Positions 44,661 to 53,783 of a stretch of 64,000 nucleotides of DNA are shown here, piece after piece. Each line of letters opens with the position of its first letter. Position 1 is the stretch's first letter. A model generated the notes under the pieces. The model made no database searches. It was not told the DNA's origin and worked only from the letters and a program-made list of their open reading frames with translations. The translations under genes were made by a program, and so were the position numbers. Source of the DNA: Pseudomonadota bacterium (GTDB taxonomy: Bacteria; Pseudomonadota; Alphaproteobacteria; Rhizobiales; Xanthobacteraceae). The DNA lies in the NCBI GenBank assembly GCA_018240595.1, contig JAFEFL010000032.1, positions 1 through 64,000 of the forward strand. Direction: 5' to 3'.

Positions 44661-45974
44661 TTACATCGACATCGTCATGAATTTCGACCAGGCGTGGAAC
44701 TGGTTGCGCATCTGCCATTCGGTCGTACCGTTAGTCTCCGCGGTAACATCGACCGGCTCATTCGAGTCGTAGAGCCGCTGCACGTTGACCCACTGATTGG
44801 CGTCGACATGCAGACCCTCCTGGGCGCGCTCGTACATTTCCAGATCGTCGTGGCCGACAACCGACGTCGGTGCATTGATCAGCCGGTTGTACATCTGCGT
44901 GCGCTCGAGCAGCACGTCCGGCGCATCGACCAGGCGGAACGTAAAGGACTCTACCAGCGTCTTATTAGCGGCGATCGGCTTGAACAGGCGAATGAGCTGG
45001 ATCGGTCCCTTGATCATCAGGTTCGGGAAATACACGGTGTTGTGCCGGTTTTCGCCGAGGATGCGCTTGGCGCGCTCCTCGCCATAGGCGGCGACCATTT
45101 TCTCGAAATAACCGGGGATCGCCGAATAGTCCGAGTGAATCGAATGATGCACACCGGTATGGCCGTGACCGTTCGGCCAGACGCGGATGCCCATGTTCTC
45201 GAAGAACTCGTAAGGGCTCATGAACGGCGCGAAGATTTCCACCGCCATCGGCTTTTTGGTGCCGGGCGGCGCGTTCTTCCACACGTTGACCGCCGTGCCG
45301 GCCGAAGATTCGTGCGCGACCATCGGATGGCAGGTGTCGGTCTGGTTCTCGACCAGCATCTTCCAGTTGCAGTTGTGCATGTAGCGCAGCGGACTGCCGG
45401 CGACCTCGAGCTTTCCGACCGGCGAGCGGTCGATCATGTTGTCGAAGCTCGACAGGCTGTCGCCGAAGAATTCCTCGAAGCCGAGGCCGACATCGTTGAC
45501 CTTGGCGAAGACGAAGCCGCGATAATTGTGCACGTGCCGCACCGGCGCCATGCCCTTGCCGGCGTGACTCTCTTCGAGGCCGGTGTTCTCGTAGCCCTTC
45601 TTCAGCGGAATCGCGAGCAGCGAGCCGTCGGTCTTGAAGCTCCAGGCGTGATACGGGCAGCGAAAGAACTTGCCGGCATTGCCGCAGGTCTCGGTGGTGA
45701 TGCGCGTGCCCTTGTGCGGGCAACGGTTGAACAGAACCTTCACCGTCTGATCGGTGTGCCGCACCATCAGCACCGGTTGCAGGCCGATCGTGGTGCCGTA
45801 ATAATCGCCGGGATTGGGGATCTGGCTTTCGTGGCCGATATAGACCCAGGTGTTGGCGAACAGATGCTCCATCTCGAGTTGGAACACCTCGTCATCGACA
45901 TAGACGTCACGGTGCACTTCGGCCGGACGCACCAGGCTACGGATCGCTTCGACGTTGCCGCGGTATCTCGTCAT
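44661..45974 (-). CDS. Aromatic-ring-hydroxylating dioxygenase alpha subunit
   Basis: The catalytic Rieske oxygenase subunit, 437 residues. The 2Fe-2S site is Cys85-His87 (CPHKG) and Cys106-His109 (CPYH). The mononuclear iron site includes Asp213, His216 and His221 in ENQTDTCHPMVAH. A benzoate/anthranilate/phthalate-class substrate is likely, since alpha and beta subunits occur together, but the substrate cannot be read from sequence. The reductase gene lies upstream, separated by 20 bp. The ATG at 45974 begins MTRYRGNVEAI. Confidence 0.93.
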   Translation of the reverse strand: MTRYRGNVEAIRSLVRPAEVHRDVYVDDEVFQLEMEHLFANTWVYIGHESQIPNPGDYYGTTIGLQPVLMVRHTDQTVKVLFNRCPHKGTRITTETCGNAGKFFRCPYHAWSFKTDGSLLAIPLKKGYENTGLEESHAGKGMAPVRHVHNYRGFVFAKVNDVGLGFEEFFGDSLSSFDNMIDRSPVGKLEVAGSPLRYMHNCNWKMLVENQTDTCHPMVAHESSAGTAVNVWKNAPPGTKKPMAVEIFAPFMSPYEFFENMGIRVWPNGHGHTGVHHSIHSDYSAIPGYFEKMVAAYGEERAKRILGENRHNTVYFPNLMIKGPIQLIRLFKPIAANKTLVESFTFRLVDAPDVLLERTQMYNRLINAPTSVVGHDDLEMYERAQEGLHVDANQWVNVQRLYDSNEPVDVTAETNGTTEWQMRNQFHAWSKFMTMSM

Positions 45975-45994
45975 CGCCTTCTCCGTTACTGCCG

Positions 45995-46963
45995 TCACAA
46001 ATCGAGCACCAGACGCGGGCTCTTCGAACGCGACACGCAGATCTGCATCTTCTTCCCCTCGGCCTTTTCGGCATCGGTGAGGATGTAGTCCCGGTGGTCG
46101 GGCACGCCTTCGACCACATCGACCTGGCAGATGCCGCAATCGCCGCGCTTGCAGTCGTGCAGCGGGTCCTTGCCAGCGTCGACCAGCACATCGAGAATGG
46201 TTTTGTCGGGTGGAATTAGAAAGCTTTCACCGGAACTTTTCAAGACAACCTCGAACGCGGCATCGCCTGCGGCGGGCGCCGCTGCGGTGAAGAGTTCGAA
46301 GCGCAGGCGACCGTTCTCCCAGCCCAGTTCCCGCGCGGCGGCGATCGCCGTATCGATCATCGCACGCGGTCCGCAGCAATAGACCGGCTCGTTGTCCTTC
46401 AGCGACGTCATGAGGCCGCGCATGTCGAACACATGTCCGGCGGTATCGTCGGCGTGCAACGTCAGCTTGTCGCCGCATAGCGCTTCGAGATCCTTGACGA
46501 AGGCCAGTTGATCGCGCGAGCGGCCGGCGTAATAGAGCCGGTACGGCCGCTTGTCTGTGGTCAGCGCCGCCGCCATCGACGCGATCGGCGTAATACCGAT
46601 ACCGCCGGCGATCAGCACGACCGGCCTCGCACCGGGATTGAGCGGGAAATTGTTGGACGGCGCCAGCACCTCGACGGTGTCACCGGCCTTCAGCGCATGC
46701 ATGAAGCGCGAGCCGCCCTGGCTCGGATCTTCGAGGCGGATGCCGAGACTGTAGACACTCGGCCGTGTCGTGGCCTGCGCATCGTCGCGCAGATTGATCA
46801 GCGAATAGGAACGGTCGTCGCCGCCCGGCAGCTTGACGCGAATGTGCGCGCCAGGCTGCCACGACGGCAGCGGTTCGCGATGCGGGCGCGCAAGGCTGAC
46901 GGCGCGGACCAATGGCGTTTCGGCCCGCACTTCCGTCACGGTCAAAGTCAGGGTTTCGGACAT
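45995..46963 (-). CDS. Oxygenase reductase with flavin, NAD and C-terminal 2Fe-2S domains
   Basis: A phthalate-dioxygenase-reductase-like, 322-residue electron-transfer protein. RSYSLIN is the flavin motif, LIAGGIGITPIASMA the pyridine-nucleotide motif, CCGPRAMI near the NAD site, and the C-terminal plant-type ferredoxin has CKRGDCGICQ plus a distant Cys (MQICVSRSKS). It transfers electrons from NADH to the oxygenase. It is the first gene of the minus-strand operon, with operator A ending nine bases before its ATG and no Shine-Dalgarno seen, consistent with a leaderless mRNA. Confidence 0.9.
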   Translation of the reverse strand: MSETLTLTVTEVRAETPLVRAVSLARPHREPLPSWQPGAHIRVKLPGGDDRSYSLINLRDDAQATTRPSVYSLGIRLEDPSQGGSRFMHALKAGDTVEVLAPSNNFPLNPGARPVVLIAGGIGITPIASMAAALTTDKRPYRLYYAGRSRDQLAFVKDLEALCGDKLTLHADDTAGHVFDMRGLMTSLKDNEPVYCCGPRAMIDTAIAAARELGWENGRLRFELFTAAAPAAGDAAFEVVLKSSGESFLIPPDKTILDVLVDAGKDPLHDCKRGDCGICQVDVVEGVPDHRDYILTDAEKAEGKKMQICVSRSKSPRLVLDL

Positions 46964-46971
46964 TTGCGCGA

Positions 46972-46989
46972 TATTTTAAGTCTAAAATA
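46972..46989. promoter_or_regulatory. Operator A, AT-only palindrome over the reductase promoter
   Basis: TATTTTA-AGTC-TAAAATA is a perfect 7-bp-arm palindrome. On the minus strand, TTGCCA is 18 bp from TAAAAT, which lies nine bases before the reductase ATG. The palindrome covers the -10, as at operators B, C and D. Confidence 0.85.
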
Positions 46990-47020
46990 ATCCGCTTGGC
47001 AACGCCCCTGTCGCGCTGTT

Positions 47021-47794
47021 TTACAGGCCCTTCGGATGGGTCATGAACTCTTCGATGATTTCCGGCGGCGCCTTCACGAATTCGCCCGCGCGGCTGACGC
47101 CGACGCCGGCCAGTTTGCGGAGTTTCACCGCCATTTCCGCCATTTTCACCGCGATCGGGATGCCGTTAATCACCGGCGCGCCATCGACCGCGTGGCCGTG
47201 GATGGCCGAGAACAGCAGCATCGGAATGCCGCCGCCCGGGATCAGCACTTCACAGCCGTTGGCGACCAGCGGCTTGGCCTGCTCGGCGAACAGCTCCCCG
47301 ACTTCCTTGGCGAGTGCCTCAGATTCATACGCCTTGAGGATTTGCCCCGGCTCGAACTGCATCGCATGCACGCCGGTGACGCGGCGATCGAGACCATATT
47401 TGGCGATCTGGTGGTGGAACCAGGGGATGTAGCGCGTATTGATCGTCACAATGCCGACGCGCTGGCCGAGCTGGCAGCTATACAGCATCGAAGCTTCGCC
47501 CAGCGCCACCACCGGGATGTTCACCACCGAACGCGCTTCGTAGAGACCGGCGTCCTGGAAGTGACCGACGATGAAGGCGTCGTAGCCCTCACGCTCGGCG
47601 CGCACCGCGTTGCAGATCACCTCGCGGGCACAGCGCATTTCGACGATCGGATGCGCGTAGGAATCGTGCGGCGTAATGCCGTGCACCTCGACCTCGGTGC
47701 CTTCGTCGACGATATTCTTGAGGTGGGCGCGCAGACGGTCCCAGTAGATCTTGCCGTGATCGTAGTCGACGTAGCTCTGATACCAGATCCGCAT
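47021..47794 (-). CDS. Asp/Glu/hydantoin racemase superfamily protein lacking the catalytic Cys
   Basis: The 257-residue product matches the racemase fold: two Rossmann-like halves, GHFQDAGLYEARSVVNIPVVALGEAS in the first and NGCEVLIPGGGIPMLL in the second. The positions normally held by catalytic Cys in each half read IVGHFQD and LIPGGG, so both appear absent. The usual role, racemisation or isomerisation (maleate isomerase), is therefore doubtful and the function unknown. It shares operator B with the divergent acyl-CoA ligase. GGAGAGG precedes the ATG at 47794. Confidence 0.8.
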   Translation of the reverse strand: MRIWYQSYVDYDHGKIYWDRLRAHLKNIVDEGTEVEVHGITPHDSYAHPIVEMRCAREVICNAVRAEREGYDAFIVGHFQDAGLYEARSVVNIPVVALGEASMLYSCQLGQRVGIVTINTRYIPWFHHQIAKYGLDRRVTGVHAMQFEPGQILKAYESEALAKEVGELFAEQAKPLVANGCEVLIPGGGIPMLLFSAIHGHAVDGAPVINGIPIAVKMAEMAVKLRKLAGVGVSRAGEFVKAPPEIIEEFMTHPKGL

Positions 47795-47843
47795 GTTTCC
47801 TCTCCTGCGCGCCTGCCGTTCGAATTCCGTTGCGGAGCCAAGA

Positions 47844-47861
47844 TATTTTAAGTTAGAAATA
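47844..47861. promoter_or_regulatory. Operator B between the racemase homologue and acyl-CoA ligase
   Basis: TATTTTA-AGTT-AGAAATA is a slightly degenerate copy of operator A. ATATTT and AAATAT (47843-47848 and 47857-47862) form perfect outer arms. On the plus strand TTGCGG at 47830-47835 and TAGAAA at 47854-47859 are 18 bp apart, 11 bases before the ligase ATG. Confidence 0.75.
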
Positions 47862-47870
47862 TTTTCCAGA

Positions 47871-49523
47871 ATGTCCAAGACATCCCAGCAATTCGCGTCC
47901 GAACCGAACCCCGCCGCTGCCGCGCTGGTACGACAATTGTCGCAAGCCTTCGCGCCGGGCGAGCGCACCGTGCCGGCAATGCTTACTCGGCAAGCTGCCC
48001 GGTACGGCGATAAGCCATTGGTCGGATTCGGTGACCGGTCATGGACTTACGCCGAGACGCTGCGCGAAGCCGCCGCTTTCGGCGCCACCTTGCGAGCCGC
48101 CGGCATCGGACAAGGCGACCGCGTCGCGCTGATTTGTTCCAACCGCTTCGAGTTCATCCGCGCGTTCCTCGGCTGCGCCTGGATCGGCGCCGTATCGGTG
48201 CCGATCAACACCGCTTCGCGCGGCCAACAGCTCCAGCACATCCTCACAAACTCGGCCGCCCGCCTGCTCATCGTTGAAGGTCAGTTTGCCGCCAATCTCG
48301 ACCATCTCGATATGACGGCGCTTTCGCTCGAGGCGGTCTGGACCATCGATGCTGACACGCCGCTCAAGGCTGGCCGGATCGTGGCACAACCGGTGCCGGC
48401 ATCGAACGGCACCTGCGACGCGGCGACGCTGCGCCCGCGCGACATGCTGACCATTCTTTACACCTCCGGCACCACCGGTCCGTCGAAGGGCGTCTGCTGC
48501 CCGCATGCGCAATATTTCTGGTGGGGCGCCAACACCGCCGCGCTCCTGAGCCTCTGCGGCGACGATCGTCTGCAATCGACCTTGCCGCTTTTTCACACCA
48601 ACGCGCTCAACACCTTCTACCAGGCGATGCTGATGGGCATCAGCGTGGTTTACGAAAAGCGCTTTTCTGCGTCGGACTTCTACGCAGCGCTGACGCGCTC
48701 CAAGGCGACCGCGACCTACGTACTCGGCGCCATGGTGCCGATCCTTCTGTCGCGGGCGCGCTCGCCAGAGGAAAACGCGCACGGCGTGAAGATCGCCCTG
48801 GCGCCGGGCGTACCGGCTCGCTTCCATGCCGAATTCACCGAGCGCACCGGCATCAAGCTCGTCGACGGCTGGGGCTCGACCGAAACCAATTTCGTCCTCG
48901 GCAGCACCTGGGACCGGCAGCGGCCGGGCACCATGGGACCGGTGTTCACCGGTTTCCAGGCGCGGGTGGTCGACGGCGACGACAATGACGTGCCGGACGG
49001 CGAGCCCGGCGAGCTGCTGGTGCGCGCCGACGAACCTTTCGCCTTCGCCACCGGTTATTTCGCGGCGCCGGAAAAGACGGTCGAAGCCTGGCAAAATCTG
49101 TGGTTTCACACCGGCGACCGGGTCGTCCGCGAAAACGAAGGCTATTTCCGTTTCGTGGATCGCATCAAGGACGCCATCCGCCGCCGCGGCGAGAACATCT
49201 CGTCTTTCGAAGTCGAGCAGGTGCTGCTCAGCCATCCAGCGGTTGCACTCGCGGCGGCCTTCCCGGTGCGCTCATCGCTGGCGGAGGACGAGGTCATGAT
49301 CGCCGTCGTCCTGCACCCGGCGCAAACGCTCTCGCCGCTCGAACTGATCCAGTATTGCGAACCGCGCCTGCCCTATTTCGCGGTGCCGCGTTACATCGAC
49401 GTCGTCGACGTTCTGCCGGCGACGGAAAACGGCAAGGTGCAGAAATACAAGCTGACCGAACGCGGGGTGACGGCCGCCACGTGGGACCGCGAAGCTGCCG
49501 GCTACAAGATAAAGCGGGCCTAG
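47871..49523 (+). CDS. AMP-dependent acyl-CoA synthetase
   Basis: An ANL superfamily ligase of 550 residues activating a carboxylic acid through an acyl-adenylate. The P-loop-like motif is LYTSGTTGPSKG, with SLPLFHTNALN-type substrate loop, GWGSTETNF (A5 region), TGDRVVRENEGYF (A7) and DRIKDAIRRRGENIS (A8). The C-terminal Lys is in ENGKVQKYKL. The chosen ATG 47871 begins MSKTSQQFASE, directly after operator B. No Shine-Dalgarno is evident. Divergent from the racemase homologue, it may activate the imported substrate. Confidence 0.9.
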   Translation: MSKTSQQFASEPNPAAAALVRQLSQAFAPGERTVPAMLTRQAARYGDKPLVGFGDRSWTYAETLREAAAFGATLRAAGIGQGDRVALICSNRFEFIRAFLGCAWIGAVSVPINTASRGQQLQHILTNSAARLLIVEGQFAANLDHLDMTALSLEAVWTIDADTPLKAGRIVAQPVPASNGTCDAATLRPRDMLTILYTSGTTGPSKGVCCPHAQYFWWGANTAALLSLCGDDRLQSTLPLFHTNALNTFYQAMLMGISVVYEKRFSASDFYAALTRSKATATYVLGAMVPILLSRARSPEENAHGVKIALAPGVPARFHAEFTERTGIKLVDGWGSTETNFVLGSTWDRQRPGTMGPVFTGFQARVVDGDDNDVPDGEPGELLVRADEPFAFATGYFAAPEKTVEAWQNLWFHTGDRVVRENEGYFRFVDRIKDAIRRRGENISSFEVEQVLLSHPAVALAAAFPVRSSLAEDEVMIAVVLHPAQTLSPLELIQYCEPRLPYFAVPRYIDVVDVLPATENGKVQKYKLTERGVTAATWDREAAGYKIKRA

Positions 49524-49571
49524 CGTCGCACCGCATCAAGCCGCGCGCTTGTTGACTCGCCAAAACCGATC

Positions 49572-49587
49572 ATTTTAAGATTAAAAT
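49572..49587. promoter_or_regulatory. Operator C upstream of the ABC importer operon
   Basis: ATTTTA-AGAT-TAAAAT is a perfect 6-bp-arm palindrome. TTGACT at 49552-49557 and TAAGAT at 49576-49581 are 18 bp apart and form a promoter overlapped by the palindrome. The importer ATG is 190 bases downstream. The remaining leader holds nothing I recognise. Confidence 0.85.
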
Positions 49588-49777
49588 AATTGGCGGCCCT
49601 CGGCGGGCCGGCAGCAGCCGCAGAGTGATTGTCACGCGACGACGATTGGCGCGCGGCGGCACGACGCGAGCCCACGAAATGCGAGCCGGACGCACCGGCC
49701 GGCCCTCTGAAGGCGTGAATTTCTTCGAAAGTCCCGTGACCAGGCGACACCCTCGTATCAAAGGCAGGAAGATCATC

Positions 49778-50935
49778 ATGAGAAAGCTCGTGTTCGGCGC
49801 CTCCGCATTGGCCGGTTTGCTTCTGGCGGGCACCGCGGTCCAGGCGCAGGAGATCACCGTCGGTTTCGTGACCTCGCTCAGCGGCCCCGCCTCCTCGATC
49901 GGCATCAACTACGAAAAGGGCATGAACGCCGCTTACGCCTACAAGGCCGATGTCGGCGGCGTGAAGATCAAGCTGATCAAGCTCGATGACGGCTCGGACC
50001 CGTCGCAGGCGACCAAGAATGCGCGCAAGCTCGTCGAGCAGGACAAGGTCGATGTCATGATCGGCACGTCGAGCGCGCCGGGTACCAACGCGATGCTCAC
50101 CGTCGCCAATGAACTGAAAGTGCCATTCATCGCGGTGTCGCCGGTCAGCGTTCCGTTGCCGAAGGAGGGGCATCCGTGGGGCATCAGCATGGTGCAGACG
50201 CCGCCGCTGATGGTGAAAGTCATCGCCGACCGCATGAAGCGCGAAGGCATCAAGAGCGTCGGCTATATCGGTTTCTCGGATTCCTGGGGCGATCTCGTCT
50301 ATAACGGCGCCAAGGCGGCCGAGCAGAATGGCGGCCCGGCGGTGCTCACCAATGAGCGCTACGCCCGCACCGACACCTCCGTGACCGCGCAGGCCCTCAA
50401 GGTCGTCGCGGCCAAGCCGGAAGGCTTCCTCGATGGCGGCTCGGCGACGCAGGCCGCGCTGCCGCTGCTTGAGCTTCGCAAGCTCGGCTTCAAGGGCCCG
50501 TTCTTCGGCACCCCGTCGCTCCTCAACCGCGACTTCGTCCGCATCGGCGGCAAGGCGGCCGAAGGCACCCAGGTGTCGGCCGGCCCGGTGGTTGTCACCA
50601 GCCAACTGCCGAACGATCATTTCTCGAAGAAGATCGGCACCGCCTTCCACGAGACTTTCCAGAAGGTGAACGGCGGCGAAGCCGACGACGGCTTCTCCGG
50701 CTACGCCTTCGACGGCTGGGTCGTGTTCCTCGAAGCCGCCAAGACCGCCATGACCAAGGCCAAGCCCGGCACGCCGGACTTCCGCGAAGCCCTGATGGAA
50801 GCGATCTATTCCAGCAAGGATGTCGCTGGCGTCCATGCCGTCTACAACTTCACGCCGAAGTCCTATTACGGCGTCGATGAACGCAGCCTCGTCGTGGTCA
50901 AGCTCGTCGACGGCAAATGGGTCTACCAGCCCTGA
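49778..50935 (+). CDS. Branched-chain amino-acid-type ABC substrate-binding protein
   Basis: A periplasmic type I binding protein of 385 residues with a signal peptide (residues 1-22) and the leucine/isoleucine/valine-binding fold (EITVGFVTSLSGPASSIGINYEKG, DDGSDPSQATKNARKLV). Such receptors in aromatic clusters often bind aromatic acids rather than amino acids. It is the first gene of the importer operon. GGCAGGAAG precedes ATG 49778. A longer frame from 49625 lacks a signal peptide at its start. Confidence 0.93.
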   Translation: MRKLVFGASALAGLLLAGTAVQAQEITVGFVTSLSGPASSIGINYEKGMNAAYAYKADVGGVKIKLIKLDDGSDPSQATKNARKLVEQDKVDVMIGTSSAPGTNAMLTVANELKVPFIAVSPVSVPLPKEGHPWGISMVQTPPLMVKVIADRMKREGIKSVGYIGFSDSWGDLVYNGAKAAEQNGGPAVLTNERYARTDTSVTAQALKVVAAKPEGFLDGGSATQAALPLLELRKLGFKGPFFGTPSLLNRDFVRIGGKAAEGTQVSAGPVVVTSQLPNDHFSKKIGTAFHETFQKVNGGEADDGFSGYAFDGWVVFLEAAKTAMTKAKPGTPDFREALMEAIYSSKDVAGVHAVYNFTPKSYYGVDERSLVVVKLVDGKWVYQP

Positions 50936-50973
50936 TTGACTAACGGGTATCGCGGCGATTTGAGCAGGTTACG

Positions 50974-52017
50974 ATGAACGCACAGATCGCCGCGATATTG
51001 ACCCTCGATGGCATCGCCTCCGGCGCCATCTACGTCCTGATCGCCATCGGCTTTGTTCTGATCTTCGCCGTTACGAGGATCATCTTCGTCCCGTTCGGCG
51101 ACATCACCGCCTTCACGGCGCTGACGCTGGCCAGCCTCGAGAATAAGCATTTGCCGGGCACGGTGGGCATGGTCGCGGTGCTCGCGGCCATGGCCACGCT
51201 AATGGAAATCTTCAGCCTGTGGCGTAAGGGCACGCTCGGCAGAGTGCCGCGCGCCCTGCTCTTCTATCTCATTTTGCCGCTCATTCCCGCCGGCGTGGTC
51301 TGGCTCACCGCCGGCACCTTGTTGCCGACGGCGCTGCGCATCCTGCTCACCGTCGCCGTGATCCTGCCGATCCCGCCGCTGCTCAACCGAATCGTTTACC
51401 AGCCGATCGCCGACGCCACCGTGCTCTTGCTGCTGATCGTGTCGGTGGCGCTGCATTTCGCCATGAGCGGCCTTGGTCTACTGTTCTTCGGCCCGGAAGG
51501 CGTGCGCACGCAAGGTTTCGTCGATTACACCGCGATCATCGCCGGCACGCCGGTCTCCGGCCAGGCGATTCTCATCCTCGGCTCGGCCATCTTCTTCAGT
51601 TTCCTGCTCTACCTGTTCTTCAGCTTCACGCTCACCGGCAAGGCGCTGCACGCCACCGCGCTCAACCGCACCGGTGCGCGTCTCATGGGCATCCGCCCGC
51701 AGCAGGCCTGCACCATCGCCTTCCTGCTCGGCGCCTTGCTCGCCGCCATTTCCGGGATTCTGATCGCACCGGTGAACACCATCTTTTACGATTCCGGCTT
51801 CCTGATCGGCCTCAAGTCGTTCGTCGGCGCCATTATTGGCGGCATGGTGAGCTTCCCGGTCACCGCCATCGGTTCGATGCTCGTCGGCATTCTCGAGAGC
51901 TTCGCCGCGTTCCTGAGCAGCCCGTTCAAGGACGTGATCGTGTTCTCGATCCTGATCCCGGTTCTGCTATGGCGGTCCTACACGCTGGTTCACGCCGAGG
52001 ATGAGGACGAGGAATGA
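50974..52017 (+). CDS. Branched-chain ABC permease, LivH type, with extra segment
   Basis: A hydrophobic inner-membrane permease. The N-terminus LDGIASGAIYVLIAIGFVLIF and the later GIRPQQACTIAFLLGALLAAISGIL segment are typical LivH. At 347 residues it exceeds the roughly 290 usual. About 55 extra residues near positions 70-130 add two hydrophobic helices and a basic loop. Its stop overlaps the next start by four bases. Confidence 0.9.
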   Translation: MNAQIAAILTLDGIASGAIYVLIAIGFVLIFAVTRIIFVPFGDITAFTALTLASLENKHLPGTVGMVAVLAAMATLMEIFSLWRKGTLGRVPRALLFYLILPLIPAGVVWLTAGTLLPTALRILLTVAVILPIPPLLNRIVYQPIADATVLLLLIVSVALHFAMSGLGLLFFGPEGVRTQGFVDYTAIIAGTPVSGQAILILGSAIFFSFLLYLFFSFTLTGKALHATALNRTGARLMGIRPQQACTIAFLLGALLAAISGILIAPVNTIFYDSGFLIGLKSFVGAIIGGMVSFPVTAIGSMLVGILESFAAFLSSPFKDVIVFSILIPVLLWRSYTLVHAEDEDEE

Positions 52018-53783
52018 GCCGGCAGACCACCCTCGCCGTCGGCGCTCTCGTCCTCGTTGTGCTTTTCGGCGCGCCGCTTTACCTCGCGCCGTTCACGATT
52101 ACCTTGCTCAATTATATCGGCGTCTACGCGCTGGTCGCGCTCGGCCTCGTGCTGCTCACCGGCAATGCCGGCATGGTGTCGTTCGGCCAGGCGTCCTTCA
52201 TGGGCATCGCCGCTTACGCGACCGGCTGGACCTCGGCGGTGATGGGCTATTCGCCATGGCTCGGCCTGATCCTGGCACTCGTCGCCACCGGGCTGATCGC
52301 CGCCATTCTCGGCGCGGTGACCTTACGCCTGGGCGGGCATTTCCTGTCGCTGAGCACGATCGCCTGGGGCCTCGCGATCTATTTCAGCTTCGGCAATATT
52401 CCCGGGCTCGGCGCATTTGACGGCATTCCGTCGCTGCCGCCGATTTCGATCGGAAACCTTGCCCTCATCGAGAGCGGGCAGATCTTCTACCTGATCTGGA
52501 TTGCGCTGCTGTTGTCGATGCTCGCGATTCATAACCTGCTCGACTCGCGCGTCGGCCGCGCGCTGCGGGCGCTGCGCGGCGGCAACGCGCTGGTGGAATC
52601 GCTCGGCATCAACGCGCTGCGCGTCCGGCTCGCTACCTTCGTCATTGCCGCGCTGTGTGCCGCTTTGTCCGGCTGGCTCTATGCCCACATGGGCCGCTTC
52701 GTGTCACCGACGCCGTTCGATGTCACGGCGAGCATCATCGCTCTCATGATGGCGATGATCGGCGGCGCGGGTTACCTGCTCGGCGCCGTGATCGGCGCCG
52801 CCATCATCGTCCTTCTCAAGAACGGCATCCAGGACATCCTGCCGCGAATCGCGCCCGGCGCCTCCGGTCAGCTCGAGGTCGTGGTTTTCGCCTCGCTGTT
52901 CATTCTGTTCCTGCAGCGCGCCCGCAACGGCATCGTGCCGTTCATTGCGCAATGGATTCCCGAGCCGCATCGCGAACGCCCGCCGCCGGCCGACGCATTG
53001 CCACGCCAGACGCAGCCAGCCAAGGGCACGGCGCTGATGCAGGTCGAGGCGGTGAACCGCCGTTTCGGCGGCCTGATCGCCGTCAATGACGTCAGCTTCG
53101 AGGTCCACGCCGGCGAGATCCTGGCGCTGATCGGCCCGAACGGCGCCGGCAAGACGACGATGTTCAACCTCATCACCGGCGCGCTGACGCCGAGCGGCGG
53201 CCGCATCGTCTTCGCCGGCAAGGACATCACCAAATCCGGCGCCTGCGATATCGCCTCATCCGGCATTGCCCGCACCTTCCAGCACGTCAAGCTGCGGCCG
53301 AAGATGACGCTGATCGACAATGTGCTGCTCGGTACCTACGGCCGCACCAAATCCGGCTTCATCCGCAGCGCGTTGCGGCTCGACCGCGCCGAAGAAGCGC
53401 GCTCGCGCCACGAGGCCATGCGCCAGCTCGACCGAGTCGGTCTCGGCGACCGGCCCTATGAGCTCGCCGGTAACCTGCCACTCGGCAATCAGCGCGTGCT
53501 CGAGATCGCTCGCGCGCTTGCCGCCGACCCGGTGCTGCTCGTGCTCGACGAACCGGCCGCCGGCCTGCGCCGTCAGGAAAAGCTGGCGCTCGCCGAACTG
53601 CTGCGCACCTTGCGCGCCGAAGGCCTGACGATCCTGCTGGTCGAACACGACATGGAGTTCGTCATGGGTCTCGTGGACCGCATCGTCGTCATGGAGTTCG
53701 GCTGCAAGCTGTGCGAGGGCGATCCGGACACGGTGCGCACCGACACCCGCGTGCAGGAAGCCTATCTCGGAGGCGTTGCCTGA
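52014..53783 (+). CDS. Fused LivM permease - LivG ATPase of the ABC importer
   Basis: Residues 1-320 are a LivM-like permease (VALGLVLLTGNAGMVSFGQASFMGIAAYATG) and residues 343-589 an ABC ATPase with Walker A GPNGAGKTT, signature region NLPLGNQRVLE, Walker B VLLVLDEPAAGL and the H loop EHDM. Fusion of the two subunits fixes stoichiometry. It is followed at once by LivF (TGATG overlap). Confidence 0.9.
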   Translation: MSRQTTLAVGALVLVVLFGAPLYLAPFTITLLNYIGVYALVALGLVLLTGNAGMVSFGQASFMGIAAYATGWTSAVMGYSPWLGLILALVATGLIAAILGAVTLRLGGHFLSLSTIAWGLAIYFSFGNIPGLGAFDGIPSLPPISIGNLALIESGQIFYLIWIALLLSMLAIHNLLDSRVGRALRALRGGNALVESLGINALRVRLATFVIAALCAALSGWLYAHMGRFVSPTPFDVTASIIALMMAMIGGAGYLLGAVIGAAIIVLLKNGIQDILPRIAPGASGQLEVVVFASLFILFLQRARNGIVPFIAQWIPEPHRERPPPADALPRQTQPAKGTALMQVEAVNRRFGGLIAVNDVSFEVHAGEILALIGPNGAGKTTMFNLITGALTPSGGRIVFAGKDITKSGACDIASSGIARTFQHVKLRPKMTLIDNVLLGTYGRTKSGFIRSALRLDRAEEARSRHEAMRQLDRVGLGDRPYELAGNLPLGNQRVLEIARALAADPVLLVLDEPAAGLRRQEKLALAELLRTLRAEGLTILLVEHDMEFVMGLVDRIVVMEFGCKLCEGDPDTVRTDTRVQEAYLGGVA

